From: Bradyrhizobium sp. sGM-13
GTDB taxonomy: Bacteria; Pseudomonadota; Alphaproteobacteria; Rhizobiales; Xanthobacteraceae
Length of the DNA stretch: 64,000 nucleotides
Assembly: GCF_018398875.1 (NCBI RefSeq)
Contig: NZ_JAGWDK010000008.1
Coordinates: 1 to 64,000 of the forward strand
Direction: 5' to 3'
Made by a program: the position numbers and the translations under genes. Below the pieces are notes generated by a model. It worked only from the letters and a program-made list of their open reading frames with translations. It was not told the origin of the DNA and ran no database searches. This document shows positions 52,365 through 60,929 of the stretch, piece by piece. Position 1 is the first letter of the stretch, and every line of letters begins with the position of its first letter.

Positions 52365-52452
52365 GCCGCCATCATCTCATCGCCTGGGCGAGCATATCAG
52401 ATCAAGCCCGCGTCGAGGATTGCTATCGGCCGTCGGGCCGGGAGGCCTTGCG

Positions 52453-53145
52453 ATGAAGCCGCAGGAATTGTTGACCGAAACTTCCGCGCCGACGCGCGAG
52501 GAGGAACAGGCGGAAGTCATCCGCCGGCTGGAAGAGGACATCATCTTCGGCCGCTTCGCGCCGGGCTCGCGGCTGGTCGAGGACACGCTGATGCAGCGCT
52601 ACGGAGCCAGCCGGCATTTCGTCCGCCAGGCGCTATTCCAACTCGAACGCCAAGGCATCGTGCTGCGCGAGAAAAACATCGGCGCCACCGTGCGGTTCTA
52701 TTCGGCCGAGGAGGTGCGCCAGATCTACGAGGTCCGGGAAATGCTGACGCGGCAGGCGGCGCTGATGATTGCGCTGCCCGCCCCGGCCAGCCTGATCGAG
52801 CAGTTGAACGAGCTGCAGCGGCAATATTGCGCCAGGGCCGACGCGCAGGATTTGCGCGGCATTCACGAGGCCAACGACGCGTTTCACGTCGCGCTGTTTT
52901 CCGCCTGCGGCAATCCGTATCTGGTGCGCTCGCTGCAGGATTACATGAACCTGACGCTGCCGATGCGCGCCAAGAATCTCGCCGACAGGGAGGGACTGGC
53001 GCTGTCGCGTCGGCAGCATGAACTCATGATTGAACTCTTGAAGGGCCGCGATAGCTGGGCGCTAGCGCAGCTCTGCGTCGATCATATGCAGTTCAGCAAG
53101 TCGGATTATCTCGGGCGCATCGCCGAGGATGAAGGCAAGCGCTAG
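52453..53145 (+). CDS. GntR-family regulator, FCD subfamily
   Basis: A 230-aa regulator. The winged HTH is in GRFAPGSRLVEDTLMQRYGASRHFVRQALFQLERQGIV; the C-terminal FCD domain has ANDAFHVALFSACGNPYLVRSL and RRQHELMIELLKGRD with metal-type His and Asp. GGGAGG lies upstream of the ATG at 52453. FCD regulators often sense sugar acids, matching the neighbouring dehydratase and uronate dehydrogenase. Its end overlaps the convergent uronate dehydrogenase gene by 4 bp. Confidence 0.92.
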   Translation: MKPQELLTETSAPTREEEQAEVIRRLEEDIIFGRFAPGSRLVEDTLMQRYGASRHFVRQALFQLERQGIVLREKNIGATVRFYSAEEVRQIYEVREMLTRQAALMIALPAPASLIEQLNELQRQYCARADAQDLRGIHEANDAFHVALFSACGNPYLVRSLQDYMNLTLPMRAKNLADREGLALSRRQHELMIELLKGRDSWALAQLCVDHMQFSKSDYLGRIAEDEGKR

Positions 53146-53966
53146 CGCTTGCTCCAGTCCACGATCCGGCTCTCGTCGCCGTCGAACTCCATGCTGCAGA
53201 ACGTGCCGCCCTGGTAGTAATCGCCGACCGGATCCGGCTTCAGCTTCGCTTGCTCGGCCATCGCGTGCTCGCGGAAATCCTCGGCCCGGCCGGTCGGCCG
53301 ATAGCCGAGCTCGTAGGCGCGATGGTTGTCCCACCAGGCGCGCTCGTTGTAGGAGGCGCCGTAGAAGATTTCGAAGTGAATGTCGGGATGATCGAGCCCG
53401 ATGCGGCAGAGCTGCACGAGGTCCTCCGGCTTCAGCCAGATTGACAGGCGGCGGTGATCGAGCGGCATCTCGCCGAAATTGCCGATCCGGATACAGGTGA
53501 CGCCAAGCCCGTGCTTGTCGGCATAGAGCGCGCCCACGGCCTCGCCGAACACCTTGCTGACGCCATAGCGGCTGTCAGGCCGTGCGGTGACGTCGGTGCC
53601 GATCCGGTGATGGCGCGGATAGAAACCGACCGCGTGGTTCGACGAGGCGAACACCACCCGCTTGACGCCTTTTTTCCGTGCCGCTTCGAACAGATTGTAG
53701 CCGCCGATAATGTTGGATTGCAGGATCGAATCCCAGGGACCTTCCACCGAGTAGCCGCCGAAATGCAGGATGCCGTCGATGCCTTCACAGATCGCCTCGA
53801 CCTGCGCCATGTCGGCGAGATCGGCCGGCGTGAACTTCTCGTCCTTGCCGAGATCGGCCGGCGGCTTCAAGTCGCTCAGCAACAGGTCCGGATAGATCGG
53901 CGGCAACAGCTTGCGCAAGGATGTGCCGATCCCGCCGGCGGCGCCGGTCATCAATATGCGTGGCAT
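53142..53966 (-). CDS. udh: Uronate dehydrogenase
   Basis: A 274-aa short-chain-dehydrogenase-type enzyme oxidising glucuronate or galacturonate to the aldaro-lactone with NAD. The dinucleotide motif is MTGAAGGIG (6-14). The catalytic set is FASSNHAVGFYPR (Ser109/Asn110 region) and Tyr134-x-x-x-Lys138 in YGVSK. ARPDSRYGVSK and ASYNERAWWDN closely parallel the characterised Agrobacterium Udh. It diverges from an SMP-30 lactonase, which would open the lactone formed, and is convergent with the GntR gene. Confidence in the reaction is good; which uronate is preferred is unknown. Confidence 0.87.
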   Translation of the reverse strand: MPRILMTGAAGGIGTSLRKLLPPIYPDLLLSDLKPPADLGKDEKFTPADLADMAQVEAICEGIDGILHFGGYSVEGPWDSILQSNIIGGYNLFEAARKKGVKRVVFASSNHAVGFYPRHHRIGTDVTARPDSRYGVSKVFGEAVGALYADKHGLGVTCIRIGNFGEMPLDHRRLSIWLKPEDLVQLCRIGLDHPDIHFEIFYGASYNERAWWDNHRAYELGYRPTGRAEDFREHAMAEQAKLKPDPVGDYYQGGTFCSMEFDGDESRIVDWSKR

Positions 53967-54059
53967 TTGTTCCTCTTAGTCTCGCGATCGATTTGCGGTC
54001 ATTAGCAGGTAATGATAGCTAACCCAAACGCTCTGGGAACGCATCAACGAGAACAGCAA

Positions 54060-55028
54060 ATGTCCGATGCAGCATCGCATTCAGCAGGCTGGCGCCCGGC
54101 CACCTCTTATCCCGATCCGGCCATCCGCGCGCTCGATCCGCGGTTCGAAAAATACTGGCTCAAGCTGTCGGCCGTGGAGCGGCTGACCACAGGGTTGCGC
54201 TGGGCCGAAGGGCCGGTGTGGTTCGGAGACGGGCGGTATCTGCTGTGCAGCGACATTCCGAACCAGCGCATCATCAAGTGGGAGGAGGAGACCGGCGCGG
54301 TCAGCATCTTCCGCAAGCCGTCGAATTTCGCCAACGGCAATACCCGCGACCGGCAGGGACGCCTGGTCACCTGCGAGCACGGCGGGCGGCGGGTGACGCG
54401 CACTGAATATGACGGATCGATCACGGTGCTGATCGATTCCTTCGACGGCAAGCGGCTGAACTCTCCGAATGATGTCGTCGTGAAGTCCGACGGTTCGATC
54501 TGGTTCACCGATCCGGTGTTCGGCCTGCTCGGCAATTACGAGGGCTACAAGGCCGAGCCCGAGATCGACGCCAATGTCTATCGGCTTGACGCCGCGACCG
54601 GCAAGGCCACCATCGTCGCCGAGGGCGTGCTGGGACCGAATGGGCTCGCTTTCTCGCCGGATGAAAAAATCCTCTACATCATCGAGTCCCGCGGCGTACC
54701 CAACCGCAAGATCCTTGCTTATGACGTCTCGCCTTCCGGCGACAAGCTTTCCGATAAGCGCGTGTTTGTCGATGCCGGCTCAGGCACGCCGGACGGTTTT
54801 CGAATAGACATCGACGGCAATCTGTGGTGCGGCTGGGGCATGGGCGATCCCGAAGTCGACGGCGTGGTCGTATTCGCGCCCGACGGCGTCATGATCGGCC
54901 GCATTGCGCTACCCGAACGCTGCGCCAACCTTTGCTTCGGCGGCTTGAAGCGCAACCGCCTGTTCATGGCCGCGAGCCAGTCGATCTACGCGCTCTATGT
55001 CAACACGCAGGGCGCGCCGGGGGGATAG
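54060..55028 (+). CDS. SMP-30/gluconolactonase family lactonase
   Basis: A 322-aa six-bladed beta-propeller hydrolase. Metal-site segments are visible: LRWAEGPVWFGDGRYLLCSDIPNQRI (Glu), NSPNDVVVKSDGSIWFTDP (Asn), GPNGLAFSPDEKILYI and TPDGFRIDIDGNLWCG (Asp). These enzymes hydrolyse sugar lactones, fitting the product of the divergent uronate dehydrogenase. The start at 54060 (MSDAASHSAGWRP) is preferred; an upstream in-frame ATG at 54012 has the short AGGT only 3 bp away. It ends 2 bp from the convergent beta-lactamase gene. Confidence 0.88.
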   Translation: MSDAASHSAGWRPATSYPDPAIRALDPRFEKYWLKLSAVERLTTGLRWAEGPVWFGDGRYLLCSDIPNQRIIKWEEETGAVSIFRKPSNFANGNTRDRQGRLVTCEHGGRRVTRTEYDGSITVLIDSFDGKRLNSPNDVVVKSDGSIWFTDPVFGLLGNYEGYKAEPEIDANVYRLDAATGKATIVAEGVLGPNGLAFSPDEKILYIIESRGVPNRKILAYDVSPSGDKLSDKRVFVDAGSGTPDGFRIDIDGNLWCGWGMGDPEVDGVVVFAPDGVMIGRIALPERCANLCFGGLKRNRLFMAASQSIYALYVNTQGAPGG

Positions 55029-55030
55029 GT

Positions 55031-55927
55031 TTACCCCTTCTTCTCCTGCGCGGCGGCGGTCTGCTTGGCAAGCGCGTCTTCGAACGCCTTCTCCAGCGTC
55101 GCCGCATAGGCGTTGAACTCGCCGGGGCTGACGAACGGATTGGGTCCACCTTCGGCGAGCTTGGCGCGCTTTTCCGCCATCTTGTACATTTCCGGATGTG
55201 GCGCGAGCAGCACATCCGGCTTGATGTCCTTTGCCCGCGCGAACGTCTTCCGGTAATCGGTAACGATTCCGGAATAGGTCGGGTTGGTGACGAGGCGGTT
55301 CAGCGCCACCGTGCCGCTGCAGAAGATGAGGACCGAGCGCGTGGCATCGCCGTCCTTTACCGAGAATGCCCAGCTCGTGCAGCCCGGCGAATGGCCGGGC
55401 GTTTCGCGGGCGGTCAACGTGACGTCACCCACGGCGACCGTGTCGCCTTCGCGAACCGTGCGATCGACCTTCACGGGCGGGAACGCCAGTGCGGTATCGT
55501 CTTGCGCGCCCGGATAGTAGCCGCCTTCGAGCAGCGATTTGTCGGCTTCGCCGGCGACCATCTGGCCGCCGCTGGACTGCTTCATTTCGGCGAGGCCGCC
55601 GGTGTGATCGATGTGCGCGTGGGTATTGAGCAGGTATTTGACGTCGGTGATCTTGAATCCGAGTTTCTCGATGTTCGCTTTGATCTGCGCCGTTGATTCC
55701 GGCATTACCGTATCGACCAGGATATGACCTTGCGGCGATGTGATCAGATAGGACGCGAGGCCGTCGGTTCCGACATAATAGACGTTGCCGATCATCTTGA
55801 ACGGCTCGGTCGGCGTGTTCCACTTTACCTTGAGGGCCGCGATCAGGTCCTTCGGCGTCTGCGCCTCCGCGGCGGCACTCAGCGGCATCAGCGCGACGAG
55901 TGCAACGGCAATTTTCTTCACGGGCAT
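55031..55927 (-). CDS. Subclass B3 metallo-beta-lactamase
   Basis: A 298-aa periplasmic hydrolase with signal peptide MPVKKIAVALVALMPLSAAA. All B3 zinc ligands are present: HAHIDH (His103, His105, Asp107, His108), His179 in TPGHSPGCTSW and His244 in APHPEMY. The N-terminal EPFKMIGNVYYVGTDGLASYLI and VDTVMPESTAQIKANI match the B3 group that includes BJP-1 of Bradyrhizobium (from memory). Activity on carbapenems is likely but untested; close homologues with other lactone or phosphodiester substrates exist. GGAGG lies directly before the ATG; a GTG 9 bp upstream is an alternative. It is in no operon. Confidence 0.9.
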   Translation of the reverse strand: MPVKKIAVALVALMPLSAAAEAQTPKDLIAALKVKWNTPTEPFKMIGNVYYVGTDGLASYLITSPQGHILVDTVMPESTAQIKANIEKLGFKITDVKYLLNTHAHIDHTGGLAEMKQSSGGQMVAGEADKSLLEGGYYPGAQDDTALAFPPVKVDRTVREGDTVAVGDVTLTARETPGHSPGCTSWAFSVKDGDATRSVLIFCSGTVALNRLVTNPTYSGIVTDYRKTFARAKDIKPDVLLAPHPEMYKMAEKRAKLAEGGPNPFVSPGEFNAYAATLEKAFEDALAKQTAAAQEKKG

Positions 55928-56004
55928 CCTCCACACTTTTCTTGTTGGATCGTCGCTGTATCGGCGCGCATTGACTTGGCTTCACCCTGACGACGATTCT
56001 GGCC

Positions 56005-56038
56005 AAAAAAATGCCGGCCGCGGTTCCGCAGCCGGCAT
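56005..56038 (-). terminator. Rho-independent terminator of the aldehyde dehydrogenase gene
   Basis: On the minus strand ATGCCGGC (56038-56031) pairs with GCCGGCAT (56018-56011) and is followed by a T-run to 56005. It lies 30 bp past the aldehyde dehydrogenase stop and isolates it from the beta-lactamase gene downstream. Confidence 0.9.
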
Positions 56039-56068
56039 CTTTCACGATCGGCGCCAGCGCCGCATTAA

Positions 56069-57499
56069 TTACGCCGCGTTGTAGCCGGCGACCGCCTTCA
56101 CCTCGAGATATTCTTCGAGGCCGTACTTGCCCCATTCGCGGCCGTTGCCGGACTGCTTGTAGCCGCCGAACGGCGCGGTGCGGTCGTTCGGCACGCCCTG
56201 CAGGTTGACGTTGCCGGCGCGGATCTGGCGAGCGACGCGACGCGCGCTTTCCACCGTATCGCCCGTGACATAACCGGCGAGACCATAGGGCGTGTCGTTG
56301 GCGATACGCACCGCATCGGCTTCATCCTTGGCGCCGATGATCGTCAGCACGGGTCCGAAGATTTCCTCGCGCGCGATCGTCATCTCGTTGGTGACGTCGG
56401 CGAAGATGGTCGGGCGGACATAGAAGCCCTTGTTGACGCCCTCGGGCAGCCCCGGACCGCCGGCCACCAGCGTTGCGCCTTCGTCGATGCCCTTCTTGAT
56501 CAGCGCCTGGATCTTGTCCCACTGGCCGCGATTGACGACGGGGCCGATGGTGGTGCCTTCGGCGCGCGGATCGCCTGCCTTGGTCTTGTCGGCGACGCCC
56601 TTGGCGATGGCGGCGACTTCCTTCATCTTCGACAGCGGCACGATCATCCGCGATGGCGCGTTGCACGACTGTCCGGAGTTGTTGAACATGTGCATCACGC
56701 CGCCGGTGACGGCCTTGGTGAGGTCGGCGCCTTCGAGGATGACGTTCGGCGACTTGCCGCCGAGTTCCTGGCTGACGCGCTTCACGGTCGGCGCAGCACG
56801 CTTGGCGACGTCGACGCCGGCTCGGGTCGAGCCCGTGAATGAGATCATGTCGATGTCCGGATGCTCGGCCATCGCGGCGCCGACTTCGGGGCCGAGGCCG
56901 TTGAGCAGGTTGAACACGCCCTTCGGCACGCCCGCTTCATGCAGGATTTCGGCGAAGATCAAGGCCGAGGTCGGCGTGAATTCCGAAGGTTTCAGGATCA
57001 TGGTGCAGCCGGCGGCGAGCGCGGGCGCGACCTTGCAGGCGATCTGGTTCAAGGGCCAGTTCCAGGGCGTGATCATGCCGACGACGCCGACCGGCTCACG
57101 CACGACGACGGCCGAACCGAGCGTCTCCTCGAAGTGATAGTTCTTCAGCACCTCGAGCGTGGAGGCGATGTGGCCGAGGCCGGCGCCGGCCTGCAGGCGT
57201 TCGGCCATCGGCAGCGGCGCGCCCATCTCGTCGGACACGGCGGCGCCGATCTCCTTCATGCGGCCCTTGTAAATCTCGATGATCTTTTCCAACAGCGCGA
57301 TGCGCTCTTCGCGGCTGGTCTGCGAATAGGTCACGAAGGCGCGCTTGGCGGCGGCAACGGCCTTGTCGAGGTCGGCCTTGGAGCCGAGCGCAACTTCATA
57401 CATCGCTTCTTCGGTCGCCGGATTGACGACGGGCGTGGACTTCTTGACGACAGGATCGACCCAGGCGCCATCGATGTAGAATTGCATGCGATTGACCAT
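56069..57499 (-). CDS. NAD(P)-dependent aldehyde dehydrogenase
   Basis: A 476-aa aldehyde dehydrogenase oxidising an aldehyde to its acid. The general base is Glu245 in QELGGKSPN and the nucleophile Cys279 in NNSGQSCNAPSR. NAD-binding segments are ITPWNWPLNQI, ILKPSEFTP and FTGSTRAG. It starts at 57499 after AGAGG (6 bp); the frame is open to 57742 through a repeat. Substrate class cannot be told from sequence; it is not close in position to any pathway except the neighbouring E1-like enzyme, from which a repeat separates it. Confidence 0.92.
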   Translation of the reverse strand: MVNRMQFYIDGAWVDPVVKKSTPVVNPATEEAMYEVALGSKADLDKAVAAAKRAFVTYSQTSREERIALLEKIIEIYKGRMKEIGAAVSDEMGAPLPMAERLQAGAGLGHIASTLEVLKNYHFEETLGSAVVVREPVGVVGMITPWNWPLNQIACKVAPALAAGCTMILKPSEFTPTSALIFAEILHEAGVPKGVFNLLNGLGPEVGAAMAEHPDIDMISFTGSTRAGVDVAKRAAPTVKRVSQELGGKSPNVILEGADLTKAVTGGVMHMFNNSGQSCNAPSRMIVPLSKMKEVAAIAKGVADKTKAGDPRAEGTTIGPVVNRGQWDKIQALIKKGIDEGATLVAGGPGLPEGVNKGFYVRPTIFADVTNEMTIAREEIFGPVLTIIGAKDEADAVRIANDTPYGLAGYVTGDTVESARRVARQIRAGNVNLQGVPNDRTAPFGGYKQSGNGREWGKYGLEEYLEVKAVAGYNAA

Positions 57500-57666
57500 C
57501 GGAAACCTCTTTAATCTCGGAGCAATGGAGGGAGGAACGGAAGCGTTCGGCAGGCATCCTTGCACGAAAGCCAGGGCAGTTGAACCCGCCATATGCGGGA
57601 TGCCGCGATGCGGCAGGCGCTGGATATAAGGACAGCGGTGTGAGGGTGGCAAGGTGCGCCCCTCAC

Positions 57667-57786
57667 CGTCGTCCCTGCGAACGCAGGGACCCATACGCCG
57701 CGGCCTCTCTTTGGGTGCGCTGGCAGACGCCTTCCTAGACAACTACTCCCTGTAATTATGGGTCCCTGCGTTCGCAGGGACGACGG
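57667..57786. repeat. 120-bp palindromic repeat, copy between aldehyde dehydrogenase and E1-like genes
   Basis: The left arm CGTCGTCCCTGCGAACGCAG (57667) and right arm CTGCGTTCGCAGGGACGACG (to 57785) flank a core that begins CGCCGCGGC like the copy at 40510. It fills most of the 300-bp gap 57500-57799; the rest (57500-57666) shows nothing beyond the aldehyde dehydrogenase leader. Confidence 0.85.
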
Positions 57787-57799
57787 TTATAAACGACGG

Positions 57800-60166
57800 C
57801 TAAACCGCCATTTTCCGATGCCGCACCGGTGCTCCTACGGTGAGGCTTTCGGCGGCGTCGATGATGGCGTTGGCGTCGATGCCGTAGTGGCGGTAGAGGT
57901 CGCCGATCGTGCCGGTCTGGCCGAACTGCTCGACGCCGAGCGCTTCAGCGCGATGGCCGCGGACGCTGCCGAGCCAGCCGAGCGCCGCCGGATGGCCGTC
58001 GATCACGGTGACGAGGCCGCAATCGCGCGACAGCGGCGCCAGCAGCTTTTCGATATGGCTGAGATGCTGGATGCCACGGCGGTCACGGCGCAAGTTCCGC
58101 GCGGCGGACCAACCCGCATGCAGCCGGTCCGCGGAGGTTATCGCCAGTAAACCGACATCGCGGTGGCTTTCGCCGATCAAGCCCACCGCCTCGATCGCCT
58201 CGGGCGCGACCGCGCCGGTATAGGCGATCACGATATCGCAATTGGCGCCTGGCTCACGCAGCCAGTAAGCGCCCGCAGTGATATCGCTCTGCAGGGCCGG
58301 CGTCATGATGCGCTGCGGCTGGTCGATCGTGCGGGTCGACAGCCGCAGATAGACCGAACCGCCCTCACCGTCTTCGCGCTGCATGTGGCGAAAGCCCCAG
58401 CCCATGATCACGGCAAGTTCATCGACGAACGCCGGCTCGAACGAAGCCAGCCCGTCCTGCGCCATGCCGATCAAGGGCGTGGCGATCGACTGATGCGCGC
58501 CGCCTTCCGGCGCCAGCGTGATGCCGGATGGCGTCGCCACCACCATGAAGCGCGCGTCCTGGTAACAGGCGTAGTTCAGCGCATCGAGGCCGCGCTCGAT
58601 GAAGGGATCGTACAACGTGCCGACCGGCAGCAGCCGCTCGCCGTTGATCTGATGCGACAGGCCGAGCGCCGACAGCATGATGAACAGGTTCATCTCGGCG
58701 ATGCCGAGCTCGAGGTGCTGCCCCTTCGGCGAGAACTCCCAGGTGTAGGCGGACGGAATCTTCTCCTGCCGGAACAGGTCGTGGTTTTCGGCTTTGGCGA
58801 ACAGCCCGCGGCGGTTGACCCAGGCGCCGAGATTGGTCGAGACGGTGACATCAGGCGATGCAGTTACGATGCGCGCGGCCAGTTCGGTATCGCCGCGCGC
58901 GAGCTCATTGAGCACCAGCCCAAAACCCTGCTGCGTCGACATCTGCGCCGCCGGCTTGAAGGTAAGCCGCTCGGGCACTTCGATCACTGGCGCGGTCAGC
59001 CGGCGGCGGCCTTCCTGGTTGAAGGGCGCTGCCGCCAAAAATGCTTCGAGTTCGGCCGGCGGCTGCGACAGGCCTTCGAACTTGTCCCATTCATGGCCCG
59101 GGCGGATGTTCTGCGCGGCGCGCCACTTCTCCATCTGCGCCACCGTCATCAGGCCGGCGTGGTTGTCCTTGTGGCCCTGCATCGGCAGGCCGACGCCCTT
59201 GATGGTGTAGGCGATGAAGCAGACGGGCCGATCGTGATCGATCGATTCAAACGCCTCGATCATGCTGGCCATGTCGTGTCCGCCGAGATTGGACATCAGC
59301 GCCAGCAATTCGTCGTCGCTGCGGCGGTCGATCAGTTGCGAGACCTGCCCCTGATCGCCGATGTCGTCCTGCAAGTGCTTGCGGAACGCCGCGCCGCCCT
59401 GGAAGCATAGCGCGGCGTACATCTGGTTCGGGCAATTATCGATCCAGCGCCGCAAGGCCTCGCCGCCGGGCTCGGCGAACGCCGCCTGCATCAGGCGGCC
59501 GTATTTCACGATCACGACCTCCCAGCCGAAATTGCGAAACATCGTCTCAAACTTCGCCCACAGCCCTTCGCGGACGACCGCATCGAGGCTCTGGCGGTTG
59601 TAATCGACCACCCACCAGGTGTTGCGCAGCGCATGCTTCCAGCCCTCGAGCAGTGCCTCGAAAATATTGCCCTCGTCCATCTCGGCGTCGCCGACGAGCG
59701 CAATCATTCGCCCTTCGGGGCGCTCCTTCATCCAGCCGTGGGCAGCGACGTAATCCTGCACCAGCGAGGAGAACAGGGTTTGCGCGACGCCGAGGCCGAC
59801 CGAGCCGGTGGAGAAATCGACGTCATCGGCATCCTTGGTGCGCGACGGATAGGATTGCGCGCCCTTGAAGCCGCGGAAATTTTCCAGCTTGTCGCGGGTC
59901 TGGTGGCCGAACAGATACTGGATGGCGTGAAACACCGGGCTCGCATGCGGCTTCACCGCGACGCGGTCCTGCGGCCGTAGCACGGAGAAATACAGCGCCG
60001 ACATGATGTTGGCGAGCGAGGCGGATGACGCCTGATGGCCACCGACCTTCAAGCCATCGACGTTAGGCCTGACGTGATTGGCGTGATGGATGGTCCATGA
60101 CGACAACCACAACACCTTGCGCGCCAGCGCGGTCAGCATTTCCAGGCGTGCGGGCTCGATCGGCAT
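57800..60166 (-). CDS. AceE-like homodimeric 2-oxoacid dehydrogenase E1/transketolase-like enzyme
   Basis: A 788-aa thiamine-diphosphate enzyme. The N-terminal half has HHANHVRPNVDGLKVGGHQASSAS and the ThDP motif GDAEMDEG...DYNRQSLD (159-195), where AceE has GDGEMDE...NLQRLD. The second half has EFSPKGQHLELGIAEMNLF and PEGGAHQSIATP, typical of pyruvate dehydrogenase E1 pyrimidine and C-terminal domains. It is about 100 residues shorter than E. coli AceE, and no E2 or E3 gene is adjacent. It diverges from an Lrp regulator, as in the methionine-catabolism mdeB/mdeR arrangement (from memory), so a 2-oxobutyrate or branched-oxoacid substrate is possible. The start at 60166 lies 7 bp after GGAG. 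Confidence 0.82.
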   Translation of the reverse strand: MPIEPARLEMLTALARKVLWLSSWTIHHANHVRPNVDGLKVGGHQASSASLANIMSALYFSVLRPQDRVAVKPHASPVFHAIQYLFGHQTRDKLENFRGFKGAQSYPSRTKDADDVDFSTGSVGLGVAQTLFSSLVQDYVAAHGWMKERPEGRMIALVGDAEMDEGNIFEALLEGWKHALRNTWWVVDYNRQSLDAVVREGLWAKFETMFRNFGWEVVIVKYGRLMQAAFAEPGGEALRRWIDNCPNQMYAALCFQGGAAFRKHLQDDIGDQGQVSQLIDRRSDDELLALMSNLGGHDMASMIEAFESIDHDRPVCFIAYTIKGVGLPMQGHKDNHAGLMTVAQMEKWRAAQNIRPGHEWDKFEGLSQPPAELEAFLAAAPFNQEGRRRLTAPVIEVPERLTFKPAAQMSTQQGFGLVLNELARGDTELAARIVTASPDVTVSTNLGAWVNRRGLFAKAENHDLFRQEKIPSAYTWEFSPKGQHLELGIAEMNLFIMLSALGLSHQINGERLLPVGTLYDPFIERGLDALNYACYQDARFMVVATPSGITLAPEGGAHQSIATPLIGMAQDGLASFEPAFVDELAVIMGWGFRHMQREDGEGGSVYLRLSTRTIDQPQRIMTPALQSDITAGAYWLREPGANCDIVIAYTGAVAPEAIEAVGLIGESHRDVGLLAITSADRLHAGWSAARNLRRDRRGIQHLSHIEKLLAPLSRDCGLVTVIDGHPAALGWLGSVRGHRAEALGVEQFGQTGTIGDLYRHYGIDANAIIDAAESLTVGAPVRHRKMAV

Positions 60167-60303
60167 GGCCATGCTCCGGAGGCATTCAGTATGCGCCGAT
60201 TTTAGCGGGCGGTGGGCTACCAAACTTCTCAATTTCCTGCGACATACCGCCCGATATTGGGATAGCTTCCCACAATCCGCCTCCAAACCCTGAGTTCATC
60301 CCA

Positions 60304-60765
60304 ATGCCCTCCCTCGACGCCATCGACCGCAAGATTCTTGCCCTGCTGCAGTCCGACAGCCGCGTGACCATGCAGGAGCTCGCCGACAAGGTCGGCCTGT
60401 CCGTGTCGCCCTGCCACCGCCGCGTCAAGCTTCTGGAAGAGCGCGGCGTCATCACCCGCTACATCGCGACCGTCGACCAGAAATCGTTGGGCTTGCATGT
60501 CAGCGTCTTCATCTCGATCAAGCTGGCGCGGCAGAAGGAGGAAGACCTCAACCGCTTTGCCAAAGCGATCTCGAAATGGGACGAGGTGCTGGAGTGCTAT
60601 CTGATGACCGGCAATCGCGATTACCTCCTGCGCGTCGTGGCGGCCGACCTCTCCTCCTATGAAGCGTTCCTGAAGACCAAGCTGACGCGGCTCGACGGCA
60701 TCGCATCCATCGAGTCGAGTTTTGCGCTGAGCCAGGTGAAATATTCGATCGCGCTGCCGGTGTAG
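60304..60765 (+). CDS. Lrp/AsnC-family transcriptional regulator
   Basis: A 153-aa regulator: N-terminal HTH MPSLDAIDRKILALLQSDSRVTMQELADKVGLSVSPCHRRVKLLEERGVI in outline (given by positions 1-50) and a C-terminal RAM ligand domain with YLMTGNRDYLLRVV. It diverges from the E1-like gene across 137 bp containing GCGGGCGGT and ACCGCCCG as inverted elements. It probably controls that gene in response to an amino acid. An upstream in-frame start at 60097 would overlap the other gene and is rejected. Confidence 0.92.
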   Translation: MPSLDAIDRKILALLQSDSRVTMQELADKVGLSVSPCHRRVKLLEERGVITRYIATVDQKSLGLHVSVFISIKLARQKEEDLNRFAKAISKWDEVLECYLMTGNRDYLLRVVAADLSSYEAFLKTKLTRLDGIASIESSFALSQVKYSIALPV

Positions 60766-60800
60766 CACAGCTCTCATCCCGTTATTGCGAGCGCAGATCC

Positions 60801-60881
60801 GTAGGATGGGTGGAGCGAAGCGATACCCATCAATGCAGGGCGCAGAAGGTGATGGGTTTCGCTTCGCTCCACCCATCCTAC
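60801..60881. repeat. Hairpin repeat GTAGGATGGGTGGAGCGAAG
   Basis: Arms GTAGGATGGGTGGAGCGAAG (60801) and CTTCGCTCCACCCATCCTAC (to 60881) form an almost perfect 32-bp-arm hairpin around a core of about 17 bp. Elements of this type are frequent in Bradyrhizobium (from memory). It follows the Lrp gene and might act as its transcript end. Confidence 0.85.
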
Positions 60882-60929
60882 GATCGACACACATTCACGA
60901 TCTCGCGGCGCTGATCGCCCGAGGTTTGC

